From NCBI RefSeq assembly GCF_000757425.2, contig NZ_JPKR02000005.1:1-64000 (forward strand): a DNA stretch of 64,000 nt, in the 5' to 3' direction. Of this stretch, positions 51,391 through 60,621 are shown one piece after another. The DNA comes from Tatumella morbirosei. Its GTDB lineage: Bacteria > Pseudomonadota > Gammaproteobacteria > Enterobacterales > Enterobacteriaceae. The notes below the pieces were generated by a model. It had not been told where the DNA came from, did not search any database, and saw nothing but the letters and a program-made list of their open reading frames with translations. Both the position numbers and the translations under genes were made by a program. The stretch's first letter is position 1. The number at the start of each line of letters is the position of its first letter.

Positions 51391-51448
51391 TGCTATGGTC
51401 CCCTTCAGGCACCTGCCCGGTGGAAGAAAGTTTTAAAGAATACATCAG

Positions 51449-53305
51449 TTAAACCACAGGCCGTGCGCCCTTTTCCCCCCACCGCCGCCAGGGTTGGAGC
51501 TGCCGATATGCCTGTTCGAGGTTATCAAGCTCTTGCTGTAGAAAACCGTAATCCTCGTGATTATCCAACGGTTTTTTTGGATTTTCAGACTGCAGCAGTT
51601 CATTAATACGACAGGAAATTTGCTGGTACTGAGCCTCATTCAACGGAGCTTCATGGTCATCTGGCGTGAGTTGATCGGTGGTATAGCTGGCGGCAGCTAA
51701 TAATTTCCATGACAGCGTTTTGCTGGCACTTACCGCCTTTACCAGCGGCTCTATTTTGAGATGACGCAATTTCGCGGCATCAACATCGTCATCGGCGGTC
51801 TGCTGAAGTGAAAGCAACCGGCGACGCAAGCTAATCCTGCGACTCAGCACCGATGAGGTTAAGTGATTTTCCTGCGACAGACTTTCTGCTAAACGCTGAG
51901 CGGCCATCAGTGTCGCGCGCATTTCAGCAAAAACCTGGTAAAGAGCAGTACACGGCAGCATCAGCATAAAGACTGCAATCGCTACACCACAACCGATGGC
52001 CGTATCCAGCGCCCTGGCTCCCAGCAGCTCATTGAGTTGCTGCAAGCCACCCCCACCGAGTGTTATCAACATACTAAACGTTGTAATAAAAATGGCAGCT
52101 ATCGCATACTGGACCACCACAAATATTTGGATAATAAATTGCAGTACCCCAACTATCAGGGCTATCCATAATCCCTCAGGATGAAGTGACAGAACTCCCC
52201 AGGCCAGTACAATTCCTGCCAAGGTACCGACCACCCGATAAATTGCACGCCGGGTTGTGCCAGGCCAGCCATAAGGCTGATTAAGCACCACCACCACGGC
52301 TGCCATTACCCAGTAAGCATGATTGAGACCGAGCCAGGCTCCTGCTGCCCCAGCAACCAGTGTTGCCAGACAGACACGTAATGCCATCTGGAAGGGAACA
52401 GACCAAAGGAACAGATTCTCCTGACAAAAACGCAAGCCAGACTGAACCTCAGGCAATACTACCGGGGTATCCATCTGCAGGCACGTTTTGGAAGCTGTCG
52501 TCGCAGACTGAGCAATCTGTTTTGCCTGTTGTGACAAAATATCATCCCCGTTTTTGTCTGCAACAAAAGTCATTTCAGCCCTGGCGATAATCGGGCTAAG
52601 TTGCTGAGTCAGCGAGATTAAATACTGAATACAGGGAGTTTTCCTGGTCTTAACGGACTGCCGGTTTAGCAATGTCATCCAGGCATTGTCGATCTTCTGA
52701 GAGGCATCCAGTCTCAACTGTATACGCCGTTGAACATCCCGACAGGCCGCAAACTGACTGACGGCATTTGCGGCCCCAACCACTGCCGTTTGCTCCGGTT
52801 TGTAACGGTGAAACAGGGCTTCTGACATGTGAACAACCCAGGATATCCCCCCACCTAACAGCACCCACAAACCACTTTGCCAGGGATTTGATGACACAGC
52901 CGCTATTCCGGTACCGCTGGCACAGGCCAGAGCAAACATATAAGCCCCGGGAGCCCCTACACGGGTAGCATTACATACGAAAGTAGCGATGGTCGAAATC
53001 GCTGACACAACCAGTACCGCGGCCCAGGGCGAATTCCCGGGCACCATCCCCAGCATCACTACCACCGCCAGTAACAGAGCCACCACGGCCAGATACCAGC
53101 CACGGTTGATAAAAGGGCGATCACTGCCATAGAGTGCCGTGAACGAACCCAAAGTGGCCAGTAACCCCAGGTGAATATTCCCCGCAAAATAGCCAATCAT
53201 TACCGGTAAACCACAGCAGAGACCGACACGTCCCGCAAAAGGTAAACGTTGACGCACGACGGGTGATAGCATTGTCAATAACGGGAACTTACTGGTTTTG
53301 GACAT
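51449..53305 (-). CDS. FUSC-family inner-membrane exporter-like protein
   Basis: A 618-residue protein of the fusaric-acid-resistance/aromatic-acid-exporter (FUSC) family. Two hydrophobic blocks of about five or six helices each (about 20-150 and 305-445) alternate with two cytoplasmic domains. The second block contains LNHAYWVMAAVVVVLNQPYGWPGTTRRAIYRVVGTLAG, the FUSC signature. The ATG at 53305 is preferred; the upstream TTG extension (53338) adds a basic stretch without homology. A membrane-fusion partner gene (AaeA-like) is not present. It is probably an efflux pump of unknown substrate. Confidence 0.85.
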   Translation of the reverse strand: MSKTSKFPLLTMLSPVVRQRLPFAGRVGLCCGLPVMIGYFAGNIHLGLLATLGSFTALYGSDRPFINRGWYLAVVALLLAVVVMLGMVPGNSPWAAVLVVSAISTIATFVCNATRVGAPGAYMFALACASGTGIAAVSSNPWQSGLWVLLGGGISWVVHMSEALFHRYKPEQTAVVGAANAVSQFAACRDVQRRIQLRLDASQKIDNAWMTLLNRQSVKTRKTPCIQYLISLTQQLSPIIARAEMTFVADKNGDDILSQQAKQIAQSATTASKTCLQMDTPVVLPEVQSGLRFCQENLFLWSVPFQMALRVCLATLVAGAAGAWLGLNHAYWVMAAVVVVLNQPYGWPGTTRRAIYRVVGTLAGIVLAWGVLSLHPEGLWIALIVGVLQFIIQIFVVVQYAIAAIFITTFSMLITLGGGGLQQLNELLGARALDTAIGCGVAIAVFMLMLPCTALYQVFAEMRATLMAAQRLAESLSQENHLTSSVLSRRISLRRRLLSLQQTADDDVDAAKLRHLKIEPLVKAVSASKTLSWKLLAAASYTTDQLTPDDHEAPLNEAQYQQISCRINELLQSENPKKPLDNHEDYGFLQQELDNLEQAYRQLQPWRRWGEKGARPVV

Positions 53306-53439
53306 TATTCCGGACAACCCTCTTCTTCTGGTAAGCAACTACCACTGTAGTGGATTACGCAGTTTTGTCACCCGTGTCCGTCTGTTGTATTTGCCAGGCT
53401 GACGTATCCGCCAGCCGATTGTCACCATTTTCTCAGTAT

Positions 53440-54369
53440 TTACCCTCGGGCCTGTTCCAGAGCATCCTCCAGAAAACGAACGGCATTACACAGTGCTTTG
53501 TCTGCTTCCGGGAGTATACCGGCGAACAAGTGCCAGACATGAAACATCTCTGGCCAGACTTCGAGTGTGGTACGGACCCTTGCTTCGGCCAGATTCCCCG
53601 CCAGCCGGATGGCGTCACTGAGCATCACCTCGTTTTCACCTGCCTGAATCATTACCGGTGACAAGCCGTGCAGATTCGCATATACCGGAGAAGCATCCGG
53701 ATGAGTCGGCAGTTCTCCTGCAAGGAAAGTTCGCGCCAGAATATTCAGGAAATCAGTACTACATAGCGGATCCAAGCCATCCCTGACGCTGGCAGACTTG
53801 CCACTATGAGTCAGATTGGCCCAGGGAGAAAATGCCACCCCTGCAGCCGGTAAAGGAATACCGGCATCGCGGGCTTTACGCATCATCGTCACTACCATCG
53901 CTCCTCCGGCGGAATCTCCCACCAGCACCAGTTTATTTGCCTCTGCTCCCCCTGAAATCAGGGCCCGGTAGACGGCAAACACATCCTCTAACGGCACCGG
54001 GAAAGGGAAATCCGGAGCCTGACGATAGTCGGGCAGATATACCGTGGCTGACAGCTGGCGGGCAAGCCGGCCAGCCAGGCCACAGTACGCTTCGGTACCG
54101 CCATGCACGTAGCCACCACCATGAATATACAGTACCACTGTGTCACTGATGCTCTCTTCAGGGATAACACTGAGTACCGGCACCTCTCCCAGCGAGCTAT
54201 TTTGATAAACTACGCCACTTACCGCCGGAAACAACCGGCTCAACCCACTCATATACTGACGTCGAACCTCCGGCCACTCCATCTCTGTTTCACCATTTAG
54301 TTTTTGTACTACCGGGGCTGCGGCCTCAACCCAACCTGCCAGGGCTTTTTTTGCTTGTTGCGGGAGCAT
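53440..54369 (-). CDS. Alpha/beta hydrolase (HSL-type carboxylesterase)
   Basis: Esterase of the hormone-sensitive-lipase group, 309 residues. The oxyanion motif is YIHGGGYVHGG, the nucleophile elbow is VLVGDSAGGAMV, and the Asp and His of the triad are probably in the VYANLHGLSPVMIQAGENEVMLSD and EVWPEMFHVWHLF segments. The ATG at 54369 has AGAAGG 8 bp upstream. It is divergent from the LysR gene at 54470, which may control it. The substrate is unknown; cytoplasmic. Confidence 0.88.
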   Translation of the reverse strand: MLPQQAKKALAGWVEAAAPVVQKLNGETEMEWPEVRRQYMSGLSRLFPAVSGVVYQNSSLGEVPVLSVIPEESISDTVVLYIHGGGYVHGGTEAYCGLAGRLARQLSATVYLPDYRQAPDFPFPVPLEDVFAVYRALISGGAEANKLVLVGDSAGGAMVVTMMRKARDAGIPLPAAGVAFSPWANLTHSGKSASVRDGLDPLCSTDFLNILARTFLAGELPTHPDASPVYANLHGLSPVMIQAGENEVMLSDAIRLAGNLAEARVRTTLEVWPEMFHVWHLFAGILPEADKALCNAVRFLEDALEQARG

Positions 54370-54469
54370 TTGCTTACCTTCTGGTTTAATATTCAACAAT
54401 CCTTATCATATGGCCTTAACTGGCGAATGTGCTTCCCCAATGAGCGTATCAAAAATCCCCAAATCCGCT

Positions 54470-55402
54470 ATGTTATCCTCTGAGCTCGATCTGAAAGCCG
54501 TGCGGATATTTATTGCCGTAGCTAAGGCCGGAAGTTTTGTCGCAGGAGGTGCCTCTGTGGGGCTGACACGCTCTGCCGCAGGTAAAGCTGTGACACGGCT
54601 TGAAACCTGGCTGCAAACCCGCTTATTCCACCGAACCACCCGAAAATTGTCGTTGACCACGGAAGGAGAAGAGTTTTTTAACCGCTGCCAGCAAATTATT
54701 GAAAGCGTGGAAGAAGCCGAAGCCAGCGTGCGCCAGGGTTCTCAATCCCCACGCGGCATCCTGAAACTGACAGTGTCTGAGGGCTACGGAAAAGCGATCA
54801 TTATTCCGTTTCTTAGCCAGTTTCTTTCCGCGAATCCCTGGCTGAAGGTCGAGATCAGTTTTACCGATCGGATAGTTGATCTGGCAGAAGAAGGATTTGA
54901 TCTGGCAATCAGGGTGGGAGACGCTCATACCAGCACGGAATATATTAGCCGGGTCATTGAACGCTCAAGGCCAAGGCTTTTTGCTTCCGCCAGTTATCTC
55001 GAAACACAGGGAGTGCCTCAAACAATTGCCGAACTCGATCAGCACCGGAGGCTGGTTTACGGGCTGGGAATCTCCCCCACTCAGTGGACTTTCACTGACC
55101 AGCAAGGCCATTCAGTGAATGTTCAGGGCAACCATTATTTACGCTTTGACAGTGGCGATGCCATCCGGATTGCGGCCACAGAGGGACTAGGTATCGGGCT
55201 GTTACCCACTTTTATTGTTGAACGTGAGCTGCAGGAAGGCCAGCTTCTGGAAGTATTACCTGAAATCGGAACTGCTGAGATTGCTGTACATGCCATTTAC
55301 CCGAGCCGAAAATTTTTGCAGGCCAGGGCACGGGTCTTTATTGACGAGTTACTGAAATACACGGCTGGTACTGTGGGTAACTCCACAGCCAGCCACGACT
55401 AA
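54470..55402 (+). CDS. LysR-family transcriptional regulator
   Basis: A 310-residue LysR regulator with the N-terminal helix-turn-helix LDLKAVRIFIAVAKAGSFVAGGASVGLTRSAAGKAVTRLE and an effector domain with LKLTVSEGYGKAIIIPFLSQF, GLGIGLLPTFIVERE. The ATG at 54470 gives the usual LysR length; in-frame ATGs at 54440 and 54410 are possible and none has a clear ribosome site. It is divergent from the hydrolase and probably regulates it. It is convergent with the next LysR gene. Confidence 0.87.
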   Translation: MLSSELDLKAVRIFIAVAKAGSFVAGGASVGLTRSAAGKAVTRLETWLQTRLFHRTTRKLSLTTEGEEFFNRCQQIIESVEEAEASVRQGSQSPRGILKLTVSEGYGKAIIIPFLSQFLSANPWLKVEISFTDRIVDLAEEGFDLAIRVGDAHTSTEYISRVIERSRPRLFASASYLETQGVPQTIAELDQHRRLVYGLGISPTQWTFTDQQGHSVNVQGNHYLRFDSGDAIRIAATEGLGIGLLPTFIVERELQEGQLLEVLPEIGTAEIAVHAIYPSRKFLQARARVFIDELLKYTAGTVGNSTASHD

Positions 55403-55423
55403 TTCCAGCCTTGCACCGGAGCA

Positions 55424-56335
55424 TTAATCACCACAGACTGCCTGAAACGAATGGCTGTCTGCTGCGGCGCGCGTAGAGATCCAGTCGCGAAAACGGCGAT
55501 TTACCGGCAGTAACAGTGCTGACTCATCACAGACCAGAAAATAAGCCAGAGGAGAATCAACCGGCCTGAGTAACGGGCAAATCAGTGTCCCGTCACTCAG
55601 TTCCTCAGTAATCAATGTCCGGCGGACCAAAGCTATGCCTCTACCCGCTTTAGCAGCCTCAATCACCCCGTTGGAATCGATAAATACCGGCCCACGTTCA
55701 GCCTGCTCTCTGCCAATACCGCAGGCTTCAAACCACAGGGCCCAGTCGGCCCGGTGTTCATCATGTAACAACGGATAACCGCTAAGTTGCTCAGGACTGA
55801 TGCGTAAATCCTGTGAAGAGAGCAGTTGCGGGCTACATACCGGCCATAATGGATCATGAATCAGGCATTCACTGACCAGCCCCGGATAATTTCCGATGCC
55901 ATGACGGACCACAAAATCAACACCTTCAGAGAGCAGATCGACCTTCCGGTGAGTAGTATTAATCACTATTTCCACCCCCGGATTTGCCGCTTCAAACTCC
56001 GGCAGACGCGGCAGTAACCACTGAACCGCAAATCCGCTGGTACAGCTAAGACTGATTCGTTGCTGCCGGGACTCTTCGGTCAAACGTTGGGTGGCCTCTT
56101 CTATCTGCAAAAATGCCGGACGGATGGCCCGCAAATACACACGTCCTTCCGTGGTCAGTTCCAGCCGTCGTGGGCTACGGATAAACAAGCGAACGCCGGT
56201 GATCGCTTCCAGTTTTGCCACCTGCTGGCTGACTGCACTGGCCGTCACAAACAGCTCTTCGGCAGCTTTAGTGATACTCAGATGTCGCGCAGCCGCTTCA
56301 AAACACACCAATGCATTCATAGGAGGCAGTTTCAT
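55424..56335 (-). CDS. LysR-family regulator, GcvA-like
   Basis: A 303-residue LysR protein of the GcvA/AmpR-like group: KLPPMNALVCFEAAARHLSITKAAEELFVTASAVSQQVAKLE at the N-terminus and the effector domain with FAVQWLLPRLPEFEAANPGVEI and VDFVVRHGIGNYPGL. It is divergent from the EamA permease gene 147 bp away, a common pairing in which the regulator controls the exporter. Its effector is unknown. Confidence 0.9.
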   Translation of the reverse strand: MKLPPMNALVCFEAAARHLSITKAAEELFVTASAVSQQVAKLEAITGVRLFIRSPRRLELTTEGRVYLRAIRPAFLQIEEATQRLTEESRQQRISLSCTSGFAVQWLLPRLPEFEAANPGVEIVINTTHRKVDLLSEGVDFVVRHGIGNYPGLVSECLIHDPLWPVCSPQLLSSQDLRISPEQLSGYPLLHDEHRADWALWFEACGIGREQAERGPVFIDSNGVIEAAKAGRGIALVRRTLITEELSDGTLICPLLRPVDSPLAYFLVCDESALLLPVNRRFRDWISTRAAADSHSFQAVCGD

Positions 56336-56482
56336 TATTCACTCACCGATAATGAATTAGAAAAACTTAATTATAAAAGAAATTCTGGTTTGTCGCCGTC
56401 AACACTCTGACGCTAAAGTGCAGTACCGGCTCCGCTCTGTACCAGAGTTTCGCCCATTTATATGACATAACGAGGTGCAGCT

Positions 56483-57397
56483 ATGCGTATTACTGATTAT
56501 TGCCGCTTATTTCTGTTGGCCGCATTGTGGGGAGCCAGTTTTCTGTTTATGCGTATTGCGGTACCTCAGTTCGGTGCCATTAATACCGCTTTTTTGCGGG
56601 TGCTATTTGGGCTGGCAGGTCTGACGGTAATACTGCTACTAAGTAAATCGTCGTTTAACTTCTGTGGTAAATTATTCGCCTCACTATTGCTCGGAGTGGT
56701 TAATTCCGGGATTCCTTTTCTGATGTATTGCCTGGCCGCAGATCGTTTACCTGCCGGCTACTCAGCTATCCTGAACGCCACTACCCCGCTGACCGGAGCG
56801 ATAATTGGCTTTTGCCTGTTTGGCGAACCAATGACGGTGCGAAAGTGGCTGGGGGTGTTGTTGGGAATCGGCGGAGTGATGCTAATCACGACGACAGATC
56901 CCGCCAGCCAGGTGGGTGGGGCTATCACCGGGATTTTGCTTTGCCTGGTCGCCACCAGTTGCTATGGTCTGGCGGGATTTCTTGCCCGTCGCTGGATTGC
57001 CGACAAAGGCGGTCTGGCTCCCGAAATGGTTGCCTGCGGCAGCCAGTGGGGCGCCTTATTGTTCCTGCTGCCATTTTTTATCGGCGACATCAGCTCCGGA
57101 GCTCCGGCACATTGGGGAGAGACCAGTGCGTGGTTGAGTGTGGTTGCGGTAGGGCTTTTCTGCACCGCCTGGGCGTATATTCTCTATTTCCGGTTGCTGG
57201 CAGATATCGGGCCGCTACGCTCGTTTAGCGTTACGTTTTTAATCCCGCCTTTTGCGGTTCTGTGGGGGTATCTGGTGCTCGGTGAAACCATCAACCGGGG
57301 GTTTATCGCTGGGGCAGTGATTATTGGCCTGTCAGTCTGGATGATGGTCGGATCCCCCGTCCCACCACGACAGCGCGATATCAGTGCTTCCCGTTAA
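56483..57397 (+). CDS. EamA/DMT-family permease
   Basis: Ten-helix permease of 304 residues with two EamA halves: LAALWGASFLFMRIAVPQFG in the first and ATSCYGLAGFLARRWIA in the second. Conserved features are the proline-rich helix ends and the basic loop FGEPMTVRKWLG. GAGGTG lies before the ATG. It is divergent from a GcvA-like LysR regulator and ends before a hairpin facing the next gene. Likely an exporter of amino acids or related compounds; substrate not known. Confidence 0.88.
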   Translation: MRITDYCRLFLLAALWGASFLFMRIAVPQFGAINTAFLRVLFGLAGLTVILLLSKSSFNFCGKLFASLLLGVVNSGIPFLMYCLAADRLPAGYSAILNATTPLTGAIIGFCLFGEPMTVRKWLGVLLGIGGVMLITTTDPASQVGGAITGILLCLVATSCYGLAGFLARRWIADKGGLAPEMVACGSQWGALLFLLPFFIGDISSGAPAHWGETSAWLSVVAVGLFCTAWAYILYFRLLADIGPLRSFSVTFLIPPFAVLWGYLVLGETINRGFIAGAVIIGLSVWMMVGSPVPPRQRDISASR

Positions 57398-57431
57398 AAC
57401 AGGGCACAGGCCGGAATGAGCTATTCTCAGC

Positions 57432-57449
57432 TCCGGCCGGGAGGCCGGA
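57432..57449. terminator. Hairpin between convergent genes
   Basis: TCCGGCC and GGCCGGA around GGGA form a strong stem; alternative pairings with GGCCGGAATGAGCT just upstream are also possible. It lies between the EamA gene and the cold-shock-like gene and lacks a T run. Confidence 0.5.
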
Positions 57450-57453
57450 AGGG

Positions 57454-57930
57454 TTAGATCTTCAGCATTTTCACCGTAGCATCGATATCAATCTCATCTT
57501 CGGTGAAAATCAACGTCGAGCCCTGAAAAGTGGTGATCGCCAGTTTTTTCAATGACCGCATGGCCCCGGGAGGCACATCAGATTTTGGCCGGATACTGTT
57601 CATCAGCGCGCCGACTGACAGTACGGTGTTTTCTTTATCAATCCCGGCATCTGCGGGCACTTCTTCGCTGTAGACCACAAAGGATTTAATCGCGGTCAGC
57701 TTCAGCCGCTCACCGGCAATAAAGATATACTTACTGTCCGGAATGACTTTAACCGAGAACGCAGAAAGCCCTTTGTTGTTGGTGCCGGGTTCAAAAGTCA
57801 CCGCCGCATCTTTCTTTATCAGTTCAGGGTTGGCGACTTTAATCACATGAAAATAGCGGTTATCGCCGTTTTCATCTTTGATAAATCCAAAACCTTTATC
57901 TTTAAACCAGGTTGTGATTGTTCCGTTCAT
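57454..57930 (-). CDS. Cold-shock-domain protein with C-terminal extension
   Basis: A 158-residue protein with an N-terminal cold-shock OB domain: NGTITTWFKDKGFGFIKDENGDNRYFHVIKV, with the RNP1 motif KGFGFI and an RNP2-like RYFHVI. The domain ends near residue 65. The remaining 90 residues are unlike the short Csp family and have no obvious domain; they include VLSVGALMNSIRPKSDVPPGAM. It is therefore a fusion-type CSD protein whose role in RNA binding is inferred from the first domain only. Confidence 0.8.
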   Translation of the reverse strand: MNGTITTWFKDKGFGFIKDENGDNRYFHVIKVANPELIKKDAAVTFEPGTNNKGLSAFSVKVIPDSKYIFIAGERLKLTAIKSFVVYSEEVPADAGIDKENTVLSVGALMNSIRPKSDVPPGAMRSLKKLAITTFQGSTLIFTEDEIDIDATVKMLKI

Positions 57931-58108
57931 CGCTGTTACCGCCTGTTAACTCGTTTATCTGCTCAATTTTTGCAGCGCGCAGTGTAGAATACAATGCCCG
58001 CACAGACTATGTTTTTGGCACCTGACTGAGTGATAATTTTGCCGGTGTTCATCTGATTCATTCCCCATTCACCCGGCCAGAAGAAAAGTCATGATGATTT
58101 ATCGGCTG

Positions 58109-58969
58109 TCAGGTCAGCCCTTTGGCAGTCACCACTTCGCTGATAAAATCCAGCACTCTTCGCAATAACGGGGAATCCCTTAAATCGGCATGGACCACCA
58201 GCCATATCTCCGGAACAAATAGTTCACCGCTGAACGGCACACGTTGCAGATCAGATTCGGCGTCACCGATAAATTGTGGCAGAGACGCCACTCCGGTACC
58301 ACTTTTCGCAGCCATCAACTGGCTGGTGATATCACTGACGGCACAGCTCAGCGGCCGTCCGTTCGCTGCGGCTACTATCCATTTCGCATGTGGCATAGCG
58401 GCATACTGGTTATCGTAGCCAATAAATGCCCAGTCAGACGGCTGGTTTTTCTGTGGGTAATCCCTGTGTGTGTAGAGTGAAAACGGCATGACTCCCAGTT
58501 TACGAGCCACATCGTTATCGTCTACAGGGCGGGCCAGCCGCAGAGCGATATCGGCTTCCCGGCGACTCAGGGAGATCCGTGCCGCCTGGCTGACAATGCT
58601 GAGTTGAATCTGAGGATAGCGCTGCCGGAAAAGTTGCAGGTTGCCCGCCAGCAGATGAGTCGCCAGCACCGGGGGCGCACTGAGGGTGACCTTGCCCGCT
58701 ACCTGCTCCTGTTCAGCAAGGGCACTGCGTTCAATGGCAAATGCCGCCTCTTCCATCCGTCTGGCCATACCAATAATCTGCTGTCCAAACGGGGTCACAG
58801 AACAGCTGCGGGTGGAACGCCGAACCAGCGTACTGTTAAGGCTTATTTCCAGGCTGTTAAGCCGCCGGCTGACGGTGGCATGATCAACCGCTAAGAGGCG
58901 GGCAGCCCCCGACAAACTGCCGGCTTCGGCTACAGCCAGCAAATAACGCAAATCTTCCCAGTTTAGCAT
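58109..58969 (-). CDS. LysR-family transcriptional regulator
   Basis: A 286-residue LysR regulator. The ATG at 58969 gives MLNWEDLRYLLAVAEAGSLSGAARLLAVDHATVSRRLNSLE; an upstream TTG at 58999 is possible. The effector domain contains SLYTHRDYPQKNQPSDW and GVASLPQFIGDAESDL. It is divergent from the MFS gene at 59069, with an imperfect dyad between them at 59002-59035, so it probably controls that pump. Confidence 0.88.
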   Translation of the reverse strand: MLNWEDLRYLLAVAEAGSLSGAARLLAVDHATVSRRLNSLEISLNSTLVRRSTRSCSVTPFGQQIIGMARRMEEAAFAIERSALAEQEQVAGKVTLSAPPVLATHLLAGNLQLFRQRYPQIQLSIVSQAARISLSRREADIALRLARPVDDNDVARKLGVMPFSLYTHRDYPQKNQPSDWAFIGYDNQYAAMPHAKWIVAAANGRPLSCAVSDITSQLMAAKSGTGVASLPQFIGDAESDLQRVPFSGELFVPEIWLVVHADLRDSPLLRRVLDFISEVVTAKGLT

Positions 58970-59001
58970 CTGTGCATTTTTCCCCGGAGTGTTGTGCAAC
59001 T

Positions 59002-59035
59002 ATAGGGAATTAACGCACAGCTCACAATTCTCTAT
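59002..59035. promoter_or_regulatory. Imperfect dyad between LysR and MFS genes
   Basis: ATAGGGAATT and AATTCTCTAT (nine of ten bases complementary) are separated by 14 bp, in the divergent promoter region. It is a candidate operator for the adjacent LysR protein. Confidence 0.4.
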
Positions 59036-59068
59036 GCTGCATCCTCTGAACAAAGGAGTGATGCCGTC

Positions 59069-60586
59069 ATGAATTATCGTACCCGAATCACACAGATTGC
59101 CACCTGCCTGGCCTTCGCGATTGTCCTGCTGGACACCAGTGTGGTGAATGTGGCTATCGCCGCAATACGCCTCAGTCTGCACACCGATATGCGTGGTATA
59201 CAGTGGATCATTAATAGTTATTCCCTGACCTTCTCCGCGCTGTTACTGACCGCCGGCGTTTTGGGGGACAGGTTTGGTTGTAAACCGGTGTTTCTTGCCG
59301 GGTTTGCCCTGTTTACTTTCGGGTCATTGTGCTGCGGGCTGTCCCAGACTGCCGGAACATTAATTGCTTCACGGATCATCCAGGGAGCCGGTGCTGCCTT
59401 GCTGGTCCCCGCATCACTGTCGCTGATCCACATTTTGTTCCGGGATGATGCCGAGCGCGGAAAAGCCATCGGCTGGTGGGGAGCCGCCGGAGGGATTGCC
59501 CTGGCCGCTGGCCCCATGGCCGGAGGCTGGCTGGTGACATGGCAGGGCTGGCCATCGGTATTTCTGTTAAACGTCCCTGCCGGGATTATCGGGCTGCTCA
59601 TCGTCGCCCGCTATGCTCCGCCTTCCGTGCCACGGCCTGGTAAGCATCCGGATATTGCCGGTCAGTTGACAGTAATCATCACGGCAGGTTCACTGGCTTA
59701 CGGGCTGATTACTGCGGGGCATAATGGTTGGGCCAGCCACAGTGTACTCAGCTCACTGACCGTTTCCGTGGTCTGCGCGGCGCTGTTTATCGTCGTCGAA
59801 CGCCGCCATCCTGACCCGATGCTGCCACTCAGCCTGCTCCGCCAGGTCACTTTACGCACCAGTACCCTGGTCGGTTTTATCGCTAACCTGGCATTTTACG
59901 GCATGATCTTTGTGCTGAGTCTCTATTTCCAGACGGTACTGCACTACTCTCCGCCACAAGCCGGAAGTGCATTTTTGCCGATGATGGCAATCCTGGTGGT
60001 CATGAATATCCTGGCAGGAAGAATCATGCCGAAGGTCGGGGTAAAACGACTGGCTGTGTACGGGTTACTGATCTCTGCCGGCGGCTACGGGTGGCTGATC
60101 GGCGCTGGCCCTCTGACAACGCCTCTGGCGATGCTACTGGCCGGTAGCGGGATTGCCCTGGCGATTCCGGCAATCACCAGCGCAGCGCTGGACTCTGTGG
60201 CTCCGGGGCAGACGGGTATTGCGGGCGGGCTGCTGAATGCGGCACGGCAGGCTGGCGGGGTTTTTGGGGTAGCGCTGTTTGGCACACTGATTAACAGCCA
60301 CAACCCAATACAGTTCACTCACGGAATGCATACTGCCCTGGCGATTTCAGCCGGACTGCTGTTGTTCGCTGCCGGAATCAGCGGATTATGGCTTAAACAC
60401 CGACATAAGGACCGAAAAAACGACACCTTCCGGCCTGACCTGCGGACAGGGGGCATGCGACGGTGTTGTCAGCGCAGTGGCGGCAGCTCTGACAACGTGA
60501 TGTTCTACCCGGTATTGTTATTCTCCGCCACTCAGTCCCCGACGATGATGATGAACCCGCCCTTCAGCCAACGCGGTAAGCAGTAA
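59069..60586 (+). CDS. MFS transporter, DHA2 (14-helix) drug-efflux type
   Basis: A 505-residue membrane protein of the EmrB/QacA (DHA2) family with 14 helices. It has the motif C pattern (VLLDTSVVNVAIAAIRLSL), motif A GVLGDRFGCKPVFLAGFALF and the segment IIQGAGAALLVPASLSLI. The last predicted helix ends near residue 445. A 50-residue hydrophilic tail follows after the run GACCGAAAAAAC at 60411-60422; a seventh A there would end the protein at RKKRHLPA after about 456 residues, the more usual size. AAGGAG lies upstream of the ATG. Confidence 0.85.
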   Translation: MNYRTRITQIATCLAFAIVLLDTSVVNVAIAAIRLSLHTDMRGIQWIINSYSLTFSALLLTAGVLGDRFGCKPVFLAGFALFTFGSLCCGLSQTAGTLIASRIIQGAGAALLVPASLSLIHILFRDDAERGKAIGWWGAAGGIALAAGPMAGGWLVTWQGWPSVFLLNVPAGIIGLLIVARYAPPSVPRPGKHPDIAGQLTVIITAGSLAYGLITAGHNGWASHSVLSSLTVSVVCAALFIVVERRHPDPMLPLSLLRQVTLRTSTLVGFIANLAFYGMIFVLSLYFQTVLHYSPPQAGSAFLPMMAILVVMNILAGRIMPKVGVKRLAVYGLLISAGGYGWLIGAGPLTTPLAMLLAGSGIALAIPAITSAALDSVAPGQTGIAGGLLNAARQAGGVFGVALFGTLINSHNPIQFTHGMHTALAISAGLLLFAAGISGLWLKHRHKDRKNDTFRPDLRTGGMRRCCQRSGGSSDNVMFYPVLLFSATQSPTMMMNPPFSQRGKQ

Positions 60587-60621
60587 CACCACGGTAGTCA
60601 CCCAACTGGCGCATTCCAGTC

